Notes under the pieces: generated by a model
Databases searched by the model: none
Seen by the model: only the letters and a program-made list of their open reading frames with translations
Told to the model about the DNA's origin: nothing
NCBI GenBank assembly: GCA_016203535.1
Contig: JACQMO010000003.1
Coordinates: 1-64,000, forward strand
DNA length: 64,000 nt
Source: Candidatus Uhrbacteria bacterium
GTDB taxonomy: Bacteria > Patescibacteriota > Patescibacteriia > 2-12-FULL-60-25
Direction of reading: 5' to 3'
Part shown: positions 31,645-40,088 of the stretch, in pieces
Numbering within the stretch: the stretch's first letter is position 1
Layout: every line of letters begins with the position of its first letter
Translations under genes and position numbers: made by a program

Positions 31645-32087
31645 TTAGCTCGAACCCCCTCTCTCTTTTTCCACGGATCGCTGTGAAAGGTGAAGAGGTG
31701 GTGAATGAGGAATGAAAACAGCGTGATGAAGCCGGTCGCGAACGTCTGGACCAGGAAGTCATAGATGCCGAGGATTTCGTGGCCGACGTAAAACAACAGC
31801 GCATCAAGCCCGTTGCCCGCCAGGAGCACGCCAAGATACCGGGCGGCCGATCCCGGCGCCGGACCCTGATGACGGAACGTCCAGAACCGATGCAGGAAAT
31901 AATTGTATGTGGCGGCGACGACCAATGCGATCACGTTCTCCGCGGTCCGCGAACCGCCAGTCCAAAGGATGCGGGACAGGAGCGCGTACGCCCCGACCTT
32001 GACGACGAACGAACTTCCTCCCACGAAGAGGTAACGCGCGAGCATCCGTTGCTCACGCTTCACGAACCCGATGAGACGGCGAACCAT
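31641..32087 (-). CDS. GtrA-family membrane protein
   Basis: A 148-aa protein with four hydrophobic helices. The GtrA/DPMS-flippase pattern is visible: RYLFVGGSSFVVKVGAYALL near residue 20, ALVVAATYNYFLHRFWTF in the middle and ATGFITLFSFLIHHLFTF at the end. These proteins are thought to flip polyprenyl-phosphate sugars. The ATG at 32087 is used. It is divergent from the initiating sugar transferase gene, and its stop codon lies at the edge of the 100-bp repeat. Confidence 0.87.
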   Translation of the reverse strand: MVRRLIGFVKREQRMLARYLFVGGSSFVVKVGAYALLSRILWTGGSRTAENVIALVVAATYNYFLHRFWTFRHQGPAPGSAARYLGVLLAGNGLDALLFYVGHEILGIYDFLVQTFATGFITLFSFLIHHLFTFHSDPWKKREGVRAK

Positions 32088-32135
32088 GAAGAGGAATTCT
32101 ACCCAAAAACGCGGATCTATGCCAGGATATCGGCG

Positions 32136-33515
32136 ATGTTTCGATTCGGTATTACCTTCAAGCGGCTGCTCCTCGTGTGCGGGGACCTGGCCATTTTCCA
32201 GGGAGCGCTTCTCCTGACGCTCCTGCTTCGGTATGGCCGGATCGAACCAGGCGCATGGAACCTGCACGCCGCTCCGTTCGGGGTCGTGAGCGCGCTCTGG
32301 ATCGTGGGCTCATACATCGCCGGACTGTATGACTTCAACGTCCTGAAGAACGGCATCAAATTCTTCCGACTGTACCTCGAAGGAATGATCGCGAACCTCG
32401 CCGTCGCGCTCGCGTTCTTCTATCTCATTCCGATCTTCACCATCGAACCTCGGACGAACCTGTTCCTCTATTTCGCCATCGTCCTGCTTCTCGGCTATGG
32501 CTGGCGCCTCGCCTACAACCGATACGTCGCGAATGCCCTGTTCCGGAACCGCGTGCTGTTCATCGGCAGCGGGATGGATGCGGCAAAAATCCGCACGCTC
32601 CTCGCGCGTTCCGCGTTCGGCTTCGACCTGGTCGCCATTTTGGAGACGAACGCCGGTCCCCGGTTCGAGGACGACCGGATCGCCTGGTTCTCATCCATCG
32701 AGCGGCTGGAGGAGATCATCCGCGACCAGCAGATCAACACGGTGCTTCTCGGTCATCGGCCGGAAGAGATCCCGGGACTCCGCGACGCGCTCTACAAAAC
32801 ACTCTTCCTTCCCGTCGCGCTGATCGACCGAACCGCCCTTGAGGAAACGATCACCGGCCGCGTCCCGCTCGAGTACGTCTCGCAGACGTGGTTTCTGGAA
32901 CACCTTCGAGAAAATGAAAAAACCTGGTACGAAGGAGTCAAGCGCGTCGGCGATATCCTCCTCGCGATCCCGTTCGGAATCCTGACCTTGGCGCTCTATC
33001 CGTTCATCGCGCTCGCCATCAAGACATCGTCGCGCGGACCCGTGCTCTACTCTCAAATTCGCGTCGGTAAATTCGACAAGCCGTTCCGCATCTGGAAATT
33101 CCGCACCATGCACGTGGACGCGGAAAAAAACGGGCCGCAGTTCACGGCAGACGCGAAAACGGATCCGCGGTTGTTTCCGGTAGGACGCATTTTGCGACGG
33201 CTCCGCCTCGACGAATTCCCGCAAATCTGGAACGTCCTGCGCGGTGACCTCTCGTTCATCGGTCCGCGTCCCGAACGGCCGGAGTTCGTCGGACAGCTGA
33301 CCGAACGCATGCCGTATTACGCCCTGCGCCATCTCACGCGGCCGGGGCTCACCGGATGGGCGCAGGTCCGCTTCCTCACGCCGACCGCCTCGCTCGAGGA
33401 TAACCTGAAAAAACTCCAGTACGACGTCTACTACATCAAACACCGTTCCATCCTGCTCGACATCGCGATTTTGCTCAAAACCGTAGCCATCGTCCTGCGA
33501 CGGCAAGGAACTTAG
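32136..33515 (+). CDS. WbaP/PglC-type polyprenyl-phosphate sugar phosphotransferase
   Basis: A 459-aa membrane enzyme that starts glycan assembly by moving a sugar-1-phosphate to polyprenyl phosphate. Four N-terminal helices (about 10-120) are followed by a CoA-binding-like domain (RVLFIGSGMDAAKIRTLL). The C-terminal catalytic domain begins KRVGDILLAIPFG with a re-entrant helix, then GPVLYSQIRVGKFDKPFRIWKFRTMH, DEFPQIWNVLRGDLSFIGPRPERPEF and RPGLTGWAQV. Length and order match the EPS/WbaP family. Its stop overlaps the convergent epimerase by 4 bases. Confidence 0.93.
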   Translation: MFRFGITFKRLLLVCGDLAIFQGALLLTLLLRYGRIEPGAWNLHAAPFGVVSALWIVGSYIAGLYDFNVLKNGIKFFRLYLEGMIANLAVALAFFYLIPIFTIEPRTNLFLYFAIVLLLGYGWRLAYNRYVANALFRNRVLFIGSGMDAAKIRTLLARSAFGFDLVAILETNAGPRFEDDRIAWFSSIERLEEIIRDQQINTVLLGHRPEEIPGLRDALYKTLFLPVALIDRTALEETITGRVPLEYVSQTWFLEHLRENEKTWYEGVKRVGDILLAIPFGILTLALYPFIALAIKTSSRGPVLYSQIRVGKFDKPFRIWKFRTMHVDAEKNGPQFTADAKTDPRLFPVGRILRRLRLDEFPQIWNVLRGDLSFIGPRPERPEFVGQLTERMPYYALRHLTRPGLTGWAQVRFLTPTASLEDNLKKLQYDVYYIKHRSILLDIAILLKTVAIVLRRQGT

Positions 33516-34405
33516 ACGGACAGCAGATCGTTCAACCCGTCTTCGAATTTCATCTTCGGTTCCCAGCCGATGCGTTCCGTCGTGAGGGAAATATCCGCGA
33601 GCGAATCCCGCGCCTCGCCGAACCGCGCCGCCTCATGGACGGTCGGGCCGCCGATCATTGCGGCGATCTGATTGATGCTGTACCGCGAACCGGTCCCGAC
33701 GTTCAGCACCTCCCCTTTCCCGACGTTCGGCGACTCCATGGCCATGATGTTTGCCCGCACCACGTCGGACACGTGCGTGAAGTCCCGAGTCTGCTCCCCG
33801 TCGCCGTGGATCGTAAGCGGCTGTCCGGCCTTCTTCTGCCTGCGAAACACGCTGATCACAGTCACATACGCGCCCTCGTCCGCCATGCGTGGGCCGTAGA
33901 CATTAAAATAACGGAGCGACACGGTTTCCAATCCGTAAAAACGGAAAAATTCTTCCGCAACGAGCTCGCCGACATATTTCTGCATCGCATACGGGTTCAA
34001 CGGATTCGGACACATGTCCGGACGGTAGGGAAGTTCCGGCTGCGACCCGTACGCCGACGATGATGCTGAATAGACCAAACGCCTCACCTTCGCGTCGCGC
34101 GCTGCCACGAGCACGTTCAGCGTTCCCATGATATTCGCTTGAGCCGACTCGATCGGATGCTCGATGGAAAACGGGATTCGTGCGAGTGCCGCGGTGTGGA
34201 ACACGCCGTCCACGCCAACGAAAAACGGATGGATCGCGTCGAAATTCGTCATGTCCGCCTCGAGCAGCTCCGCGCGCGGATTGAGGTTCGCCCGCTTGCC
34301 GGTCGAAAAATTATCAATGACACGCACCTCATGCCCCGCCGCGAGCAGCGCGTCGACAATGTTGCTTCCGATAAATCCCGCTCCTCCCGTTACAAGATAT
34401 CGCAT
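33512..34405 (-). CDS. GalE-like NAD-dependent sugar-nucleotide epimerase
   Basis: A 297-aa extended SDR with YLVTGGAGFIGSNIVDALL, VIDNFSTGKRANL, SASSSAYGSQPELP and catalytic YAMQKYVGE (YxxxK), then RYFNVYGPR and TRDFTHVSDVV. The pattern resembles UDP-GlcNAc/UDP-glucose 4-epimerases of the WbpP type. The ATG at 34405 precedes the standard RYLVTGGAG opening. It starts 10 bases after the UDP-sugar dehydrogenase-like gene stops. Confidence 0.87.
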   Translation of the reverse strand: MRYLVTGGAGFIGSNIVDALLAAGHEVRVIDNFSTGKRANLNPRAELLEADMTNFDAIHPFFVGVDGVFHTAALARIPFSIEHPIESAQANIMGTLNVLVAARDAKVRRLVYSASSSAYGSQPELPYRPDMCPNPLNPYAMQKYVGELVAEEFFRFYGLETVSLRYFNVYGPRMADEGAYVTVISVFRRQKKAGQPLTIHGDGEQTRDFTHVSDVVRANIMAMESPNVGKGEVLNVGTGSRYSINQIAAMIGGPTVHEAARFGEARDSLADISLTTERIGWEPKMKFEDGLNDLLSV

Positions 34406-34415
34406 AAAATGAAAA

Positions 34416-35240
34416 TTAAATCTTCTTGGGACTTCCTTCCTCCCACTGGATATCAAGACCCTGCGACTTCACGAGTTCATTATTATACGCCTCGGCTTGC
34501 TTGAGAAGCGAGAGTTCCACGCCATTCGCCTCCCCTAACTGGATGGTGGACCGCGTGTCCTTTGGCAGGCACTTCCCGCCGTACCCTCGGTATCCTTTAT
34601 GCATGACCTCCCAGTGATGCGTTCCCATCCACGGCTCGGCCGTCACGCAGTGCTTTACCTCGTCATAGTCCACGCCGAGTTTGGCGCACAGGTCGTACAT
34701 TTGGTTCGCGAACGCGACTTTAAGGGCATAGAACGAGTTTCCCATACACTTTACAAGCTCGGCCGTCTTGGCGGGGACGATCGTTTCAAACGGCGCGCGC
34801 GGCAGAAGCTTCAGCACCCGTTCCGCATCTCCACGGCTCGCCGCGGTGAACCCCACGATCTGGCGCGTCGGATATTGCATGTCGTGGTCCGCTTTCGATT
34901 CGGTCAGGAATTCCGGATTGAACAGGATCCGATGTTGCGGGAATTCATTTTGGAGCATATCCGTCGTCCCGGGAAGCATCGTCGATTTGAGCACGATACT
35001 TTTTCCGGAACCCGGGATGGCGGATACCGCGGCGCGGAGAAAGGAATCGTCGAACCCGCTTCCGTCAAGGTAATGCGGCGTCGGCACGGCGACGAAAATC
35101 ACGTCGGCAGCGGCAAGAACGGACACGTCGTCCAGCCCCTTCGGCGGATCGTACAAGCCGGCCTCGATGTTCTGTACCTGAAAAAAGCGGCTCAAGGCGC
35201 CGCCCACCATCCCCGTCCCCATGATGGCAATCCGTGGCAT
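34416..35240 (-). CDS. Short UDP-glucose/GDP-mannose dehydrogenase-family protein
   Basis: A 274-aa protein with the NAD domain (RIAIMGTGMVGGALSRFF, IFVAVPTPHY, VLKSTMLPGTTD, FNPEFLTE) and the central helical domain, including AELVKCMGNSFYALKVAFANQ. The catalytic Cys is present in GYGGKCLPKDT near residue 226. The usual UDP-binding third domain (about 120-150 residues) is missing; the gene ends soon after the catalytic Cys. No frameshift was seen, so it appears to be a natural short form. It may still oxidise a sugar nucleotide as a dimer, or act on another substrate (inference). Confidence 0.82.
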   Translation of the reverse strand: MPRIAIMGTGMVGGALSRFFQVQNIEAGLYDPPKGLDDVSVLAAADVIFVAVPTPHYLDGSGFDDSFLRAAVSAIPGSGKSIVLKSTMLPGTTDMLQNEFPQHRILFNPEFLTESKADHDMQYPTRQIVGFTAASRGDAERVLKLLPRAPFETIVPAKTAELVKCMGNSFYALKVAFANQMYDLCAKLGVDYDEVKHCVTAEPWMGTHHWEVMHKGYRGYGGKCLPKDTRSTIQLGEANGVELSLLKQAEAYNNELVKSQGLDIQWEEGSPKKI

Positions 35241-35301
35241 TGGAAATCCATCCTAGGTGATTCTTCCATGTCTGACAAGCGGCCCCGCTTGACGTAGGTA
35301 C

Positions 35302-35991
35302 TTACTCTTTCATGGCCGTGATTGAAAGATACTCGATGTATGCCCCATTGTTATACGTACGACCGTAGACTTCGGTTAAAATGTTCGAGAAACCACTTTC
35401 AGTAAGTAACGTTCCGGCTTTCTTCTTATTCAGGAAACACATCAACCCATTTCCATGCAAAGGGACGTGTGGATTTTTTACGTCATCCACCGTACATTCA
35501 TCAATCTGTATCCCTCCAGATTCTTTAAAGCTCGTGCTGTTATCGCTGACATGCCACTGAAAAAAATGTCCGCCTCTCTTTAGACAACGATGGGCTTCCG
35601 TATATGCATGGACATGATCTTCCAGATGAACATGTTGCATGGAGACGACATCTACGATCGCATCAAACATCTCATCTTGATACGGAAGATGTCGCATATC
35701 TCCGACTACAAGGTTTGCCTGTAACCCCCCCCATAAATTCAACATTTGTTTGCATAATTCAATCCCCGTAGGTGCGGTGTCGAGACCAAAGGCATCAAAC
35801 CCTTCCTTCGCAATCATCCAGAGATTGGCTCCGCTCCCGCAGCCAAGCTCAAGAACGCGACATGACGACCGTTCCGCCATGGAACGACTCCCAAAAGTGG
35901 AATTGATGAATCGAATCAGCGCTTCGTTTGGATATCTCCGTTGCGAAGCAAAGCCATCTTCGCGATACTGACGTTCGAATGTTTCAGACAT
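35302..35991 (-). CDS. Class I SAM-dependent methyltransferase
   Basis: A 229-aa methyltransferase. Motif I is VLELGCGSGANLWMIAKEGFDAFGLD near residue 48, with DMRHLPYQDEMFDAIVDVVSMQHV as motifs II/III. The gene is visibly richer in A/T than its neighbours, which suggests separate origin. It sits among sugar-nucleotide genes, so a sugar or glycan substrate is likely (inference). Confidence 0.83.
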   Translation of the reverse strand: MSETFERQYREDGFASQRRYPNEALIRFINSTFGSRSMAERSSCRVLELGCGSGANLWMIAKEGFDAFGLDTAPTGIELCKQMLNLWGGLQANLVVGDMRHLPYQDEMFDAIVDVVSMQHVHLEDHVHAYTEAHRCLKRGGHFFQWHVSDNSTSFKESGGIQIDECTVDDVKNPHVPLHGNGLMCFLNKKKAGTLLTESGFSNILTEVYGRTYNNGAYIEYLSITAMKE

Positions 35992-36065
35992 AATCTAAAC
36001 AGTGATACGGCCGTTGATGTGGGCATTCTACTGAAGAAAAGCGTGAACGACAAGCGCGGCAAGGG

Positions 36066-36094
36066 TTGATTTTTCGGCCGAATCTGCATACACT
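36066..36094 (+). promoter_or_regulatory. Sigma70 promoter of the nonulosonate synthase gene
   Basis: TTGATT (36066-36071), 17-bp spacer, TACACT (36089-36094). The ATG follows 7 bases later, so the mRNA is predicted to be leaderless. Confidence 0.65.
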
Positions 36095-36101
36095 GCCCGC
36101 C

Positions 36102-37175
36102 ATGACGTCCTTCACGATACAAACCCCTCGCGGAGAACGGCGGATCGGTCCGGGCGAACCGGTCTTTGTGATTGCTGAATTATCGGGGAACCACAAGGGT
36201 GATTACGAGCGGGCATTGCGTCTCGTTGATGCAGCCATCGAAACCGGAGTGGATGCGATCAAACTCCAAACGTACACGCCGGACACGCTCACGATCGACA
36301 GCGACCGGGAAGAATTCCAAGTGAAGGTCAACGACGCGTGGGCTGGAAAAACCCTCTATCAGTTGTACGGCGAGGCCTACACCCCGTGGGACTGGCAACC
36401 AAAGCTTAAGGCGTATGCTGAAGGGAAAGGCGTGATGGTCTTTTCTACTCCGTTCGATGAGACAGCTGTCGATTTTCTTGAAAACATGAACGTCGCCCTG
36501 TATAAAGTCGCATCGTTTGAAACCGGCGACCTGGAGCTTCTCAAAAAAATCGGCGCGACGCGAAAGCCGGTCATCATGTCCCGCGGCCTCACGCCGCTCG
36601 CGGACGTCGAAGAAGCGGTGCGGACTCTGAAACAGGCCGGAGCGCCGCACGTCGCCGTCCTCCATTGCGTGAGCTCGTATCCCGCGACACCGGACCAGAT
36701 GAACTTGGCGACGATTCCCGATCTCGCGAAACGCCTCGACGTCGTCGCAGGTCTCTCCGATCACACGCTCGGGACAGCGGTCGCCGTCGCAAGCGTCGCG
36801 CTTGGCGCATGTATCATCGAAAAACATTTCACGCTCCGCCGGTCGGACGGCGGCCCGGACGCGGCATTCTCGCTCGAACCGGAAGAAATGAAAAAACTCG
36901 TGCAGGCCGTGCGTGTCGTCGAATCCGCCATCGGAAAACCGACATATGGCGTCGGAGAGAAAGAGGCGGAGAACGTGATCTTCCGGCGGTCGCTCTTCGT
37001 CGTGAAAGACATCAAACAAGGCGAGGCGTTCACATCCGAAAACATCCGCTCGATCCGTCCCGGCCACGGACTCCCCCCGAAAGAAATTTCGAACGTCATC
37101 GGGAAACGGGCGACAATGGATATTGCCCGCGGCAACCCACTCCGCTGGGATCTCATCTCACCGAGTGAGAAATAA
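36102..37175 (+). CDS. pseI: Nonulosonic acid synthase (PseI/NeuB family)
   Basis: A 357-aa enzyme that condenses PEP with a 6-carbon amino sugar to form a nonulosonic acid. The NeuB TIM barrel runs from PVFVIAELSGNHKGDYERAL through DAIKLQTYTPDTLTIDS, VMVFSTPFDETAVDFLE, YKVASFETGDLELL, LHCVSSYPATPDQMNL and LGACIIEKHFTLRRSDGGPDAAFSL. A C-terminal SAF (antifreeze-like) domain begins near residue 295 (RRSLFVVKDIKQGEAFTSENI). The YTPDTLTID and DGGPDAAFS features favour the PseI branch over sialic acid synthase. It lies near pseB, pseC and a cytidylyltransferase gene. Confidence 0.9.
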   Translation: MTSFTIQTPRGERRIGPGEPVFVIAELSGNHKGDYERALRLVDAAIETGVDAIKLQTYTPDTLTIDSDREEFQVKVNDAWAGKTLYQLYGEAYTPWDWQPKLKAYAEGKGVMVFSTPFDETAVDFLENMNVALYKVASFETGDLELLKKIGATRKPVIMSRGLTPLADVEEAVRTLKQAGAPHVAVLHCVSSYPATPDQMNLATIPDLAKRLDVVAGLSDHTLGTAVAVASVALGACIIEKHFTLRRSDGGPDAAFSLEPEEMKKLVQAVRVVESAIGKPTYGVGEKEAENVIFRRSLFVVKDIKQGEAFTSENIRSIRPGHGLPPKEISNVIGKRATMDIARGNPLRWDLISPSEK

Positions 37176-37205
37176 CCCTCTCTCCAGCAATTTCCTCTAA
37201 TTGAA

Positions 37206-37247
37206 AAACCCATCGAAATGATCCGATCGGATCATTTCGATGGGTTT
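37206..37247. terminator. 42-bp perfect palindrome, bidirectional terminator
   Basis: A 21-bp perfect inverted repeat centred at 37226/37227 (AAACCCATCGAAATGATCCG and its complement) lies exactly between two convergent genes, with A and T tracts at its ends. Unusually long and perfect for a terminator; it contains no gene. Confidence 0.65.
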
Positions 37248-37253
37248 GAAAAT

Positions 37254-38447
37254 TCAGAGACTCCGGAAGTAATCCATGTTCTTCAGATCGTTGGAGAGAT
37301 CTCCAGACGTCTTTGGAACCTCGAACACCATCCGGGACGCTTCGTCGCCTGACTGCGCTTCGATGAGCCGTTTGAGCGCCGGAAAGTCGATCGACCCTTC
37401 CCACACGTTCAAGTGTTGATCAATCGGACTCGACGCATCGCCGCCGGAAATATGGAAGTAGCGCGGCGAAAGAAGCTCGAGCGCGTCCGCGACGTATTCG
37501 CGATGGTCGCACCCGAGGAACGCCGCGGCTTTGGCCGCCTTCTCGAGGTCGAAGCAGATCTCGTGGGTTTCACGGACCCGCTCCAGATCGGAGAGCTGCT
37601 TCCCGAACATCTCTTTTCCGAACGTGTCGCGTCCCGGCATGTTTTCGATCAGGACGCGCGGATCTTCGAGCTTTGCGAACTCCTGTTGGAACGAGGACAA
37701 CGTGTGGTCCCGTCCCGGATGCAGGACGATCCGCCGGCTGCGGAACCGGTCCGCGAGCGCGAGTACGTCCGACCAGATCGCGAGCTGTTCGCGTCCGATC
37801 ACAAGCTCGTGGAATCCATGCGTGTTCGGCGCATGAATTTCAACGGGAACGCCGTCCAAGGCACGCAGTTCCTCCGACCCCGACGATGACGCCGGGTTTA
37901 GGTAGAGCTCGATGAAGTCGACCATTCCCGCCTCGTACAACCGCGCGGCGTCCGCGAACCGTTCAGCGTTGCTGGTCCAGAGCTTCAATCCGTACGCGAA
38001 AATCGGCGGATCGAAGCGGTAAAGGACGCGCCGTTCGTCCACGAGCGCGACGCGAAACCCCGTCTTCCGGAACAGCTTATGGGACACCTCATTCCCCGTG
38101 AGCACTTCCGCAAGGAGCGGCTGCCGTGAGGCGAAGGCGCGGATCGCGCCGACGAGAAACCGGGTACCGTACCCCTTCCCGCATTCGTCCGGATCCAGGG
38201 CGATGGAGAGGAGGAACCCTCCTCCTTCTTTCGTCGCGTCGAAACGGCAGTACCCGACAACGCGATCCGCGACGTCGAGTACGTAACACCGGTGCGGACT
38301 GTCCGGCGCGTACTGTCGCCGAAACCATCGCTCATGGTCATCCCACGCGATCTCGTTCTTGTTGTTGGACCACTCGCGGGAAGACGGCGCGTTGCGAATC
38401 TCGTGGACTCGGCGCGCGTCTGCGAAGGTAGCCGGTCGGATATTCAT
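37254..38447 (-). CDS. GNAT acetyltransferase fused to an AP-endonuclease-2-type TIM barrel
   Basis: A 397-aa two-domain protein. Residues 1-148 are a GNAT domain: IRPATFADARRVHEIRN, FLLSIALDPDECGKGYGTRFL (acetyl-CoA loop GKGYGT) and LFRKTGFR. Residues 155-397 look like a xylose-isomerase-like TIM barrel: VDFIELYLNPASS, PVEIHAPNTHGFHEL, RRIVLHPGRDHT, VLIENMPGRDTFGK, EICFDLEKAAKAA, YFHISGGDASSPIDQH, with His, Glu and Asp metal-ligand candidates. The acetyltransferase could serve as PseH in nonulosonate synthesis. Such a fusion is unfamiliar to me. Confidence 0.77.
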   Translation of the reverse strand: MNIRPATFADARRVHEIRNAPSSREWSNNKNEIAWDDHERWFRRQYAPDSPHRCYVLDVADRVVGYCRFDATKEGGGFLLSIALDPDECGKGYGTRFLVGAIRAFASRQPLLAEVLTGNEVSHKLFRKTGFRVALVDERRVLYRFDPPIFAYGLKLWTSNAERFADAARLYEAGMVDFIELYLNPASSSGSEELRALDGVPVEIHAPNTHGFHELVIGREQLAIWSDVLALADRFRSRRIVLHPGRDHTLSSFQQEFAKLEDPRVLIENMPGRDTFGKEMFGKQLSDLERVRETHEICFDLEKAAKAAAFLGCDHREYVADALELLSPRYFHISGGDASSPIDQHLNVWEGSIDFPALKRLIEAQSGDEASRMVFEVPKTSGDLSNDLKNMDYFRSL

Positions 38448-38538
38448 GTCTTTAGCCCTCTTGAAGATGGCTGTTTCAATATGAAGTCAAGTTGCGGACT
38501 CAAACATCGCACAAAATTATCCACCTGTCAATCGACAG

Positions 38539-39204
38539 TTACCCGCGCCGATAGGATTCGGACTGCCCCATTTCCTCGCGGGCGTGCATGACGAGGCCGA
38601 CGGAACGGGCGACGAGGAAAATCGCATCCGCAAGGTCGGACGAGGCACCGAGATCGGCCAGAACCGCGCCAATAGCCCCATCAATATTCAACGGAAGCGG
38701 TTTGCCTTTCTGTGCCGTTAATTCGCGCGAGATCTCCTGGGCGAAATCGAAATGTTTCGTGGAAGGCAGGTTGGCTTTGAGAATCTCCCCCAGCTTTGTG
38801 GTCCGCGGATCCACCTCATATTCCGGATGGCCGAATCCCGGGAGGCGACGTTTTTCTTCGATCGCCGCACGAGCCACATCCGACGCGGAACGTCCCGACG
38901 CAACCGCTTCCCGCACCAAGACCGACGCCGCCGAAGCCGCATTGCCGTGACGGGGACCGAACGCGAGGATCCCCGCGGCGACCGCATCCGCCAGCGGCTT
39001 GCCGCAACTCGCGATCACGCGCGTCACGCGCGCGCTCGGCGGTTCCGCGCCATGGTCGATGCATCCGACGAAACAGGCGTTCAGAATGTTCCCTTCCGCC
39101 TCGCTGGGGAGTACGCCGGTCCACGCGAACCAGATCGCAGACACCAGATTCATCTCTGTCATGAGGGAAGAAATCGGTTTGCCGTGCAGGTGATATTCGT
39201 TCAT
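38539..39204 (-). CDS. Citryl-CoA lyase-like (citrate synthase family)
   Basis: A 221-aa short member of the citrate synthase superfamily. The catalytic His boxes are GPRHGNAASAASVLV and LPGFGHPEYEVDPRTTKLG. The catalytic Asp box reads LNIDGAIGAVLADLG, close to the NVDGxIG stretch of ATP-citrate lyase and citryl-CoA lyase and unlike the NVDFYSG of citrate synthase. It lacks most of the large N-terminal domain. Its ATG overlaps the SucD-like stop as ATGA, so the three genes are one coupled operon. The predicted reaction is citryl-CoA to acetyl-CoA plus oxaloacetate; a different hydroxyacyl-CoA substrate is possible. Confidence 0.75.
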   Translation of the reverse strand: MNEYHLHGKPISSLMTEMNLVSAIWFAWTGVLPSEAEGNILNACFVGCIDHGAEPPSARVTRVIASCGKPLADAVAAGILAFGPRHGNAASAASVLVREAVASGRSASDVARAAIEEKRRLPGFGHPEYEVDPRTTKLGEILKANLPSTKHFDFAQEISRELTAQKGKPLPLNIDGAIGAVLADLGASSDLADAIFLVARSVGLVMHAREEMGQSESYRRG

Positions 39205-40088
39205 AGCTCTTTGCAGACGTGAATAAATTCTGACATCGTGGCGACGCACATGATCCCACGCTCGCGCAATTTCTGGCGAGTTTCCCGCACGGTCAACTCC
39301 CCTTCTCCGAGCATCGTCCCGGTGTGTCCATAGGGCAGGCCGCGCGGCAAGTCGTCCAACGCCTCGCCCGCCAGAAAGACGACCGCTGGTTTTTTGAAAA
39401 CGAACGAGCCGTCACACAACGCGTTGAGAAACGGCCGTCCCGGTTCGACGAATAACGCGAGCGACGCAACTTCCGGATGTTCCTCGCACCATGAGATCGC
39501 TTCCTCCAGCGTCGTGCCGACCACCCGATCTCCGCCCAAGGCGAATGCGACACGTACGCCGATCCCGTTTCGTGAAAGCGCCATCATCAGTTCATTGGTC
39601 ATTCCGCCGGACGTTGAAACGATGGCCGTCCCTCCTTCCTTCACCGTCTCGAACGGCGATTCGCCGCCAAGATAGCCAATGCGAAATTGCGGAAACTGGA
39701 GGTATCCGACGGAACTGGGACCGAGGATCGTGGCGCGATGCGTGTGCGCGATGTCCTTCATGCGCATCACGTCGTGGACCGGAACCTGCTCCGTCAGGAT
39801 GTGAAGATATCGGATCCCGACCTGCACGGCTTCTTCCACCGCTCCGACGACACGCGCCGGAGGTATGACGATGCTCGTAACCGTCACGTCCGGAAACGCC
39901 GTACGCGCCTCCGCGACCGTGTTGAACACCGGTCGACCTTCGACTTCCTGGCCGCCCTTTCCCGGCGTCACCCCGGCGACAACATTCACGCCGCTCGCGA
40001 TGAGCCACTTCGCCATGCGCTGGCCTTCTTTGCCGGTCATCCCCTGAATGAGCACGGGCGTATCGGTGGAAAAAGATTCCCAGATCAT
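39201..40088 (-). CDS. Succinyl-CoA/citryl-CoA synthetase alpha-like subunit
   Basis: A 295-aa SucD-like protein. CoA-binding Rossmann motifs are clear: LIQGMTGKEGQRMAKWLIASG and VTPGKGGQEVEGRPVFNTVAEA. The phospho-His lies in LPYGHTGTMLGEGE near residue 250. IVSTSGGMTNELMMAL matches the ligase domain. Full-length SucD is about 290 aa, so the subunit is complete. In the operon it is flanked by a SucC-like beta subunit (4-base overlap) and a citryl-CoA lyase-like protein, the order expected for citryl-CoA synthetase plus lyase. Confidence 0.85.
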   Translation of the reverse strand: MIWESFSTDTPVLIQGMTGKEGQRMAKWLIASGVNVVAGVTPGKGGQEVEGRPVFNTVAEARTAFPDVTVTSIVIPPARVVGAVEEAVQVGIRYLHILTEQVPVHDVMRMKDIAHTHRATILGPSSVGYLQFPQFRIGYLGGESPFETVKEGGTAIVSTSGGMTNELMMALSRNGIGVRVAFALGGDRVVGTTLEEAISWCEEHPEVASLALFVEPGRPFLNALCDGSFVFKKPAVVFLAGEALDDLPRGLPYGHTGTMLGEGELTVRETRQKLRERGIMCVATMSEFIHVCKEL

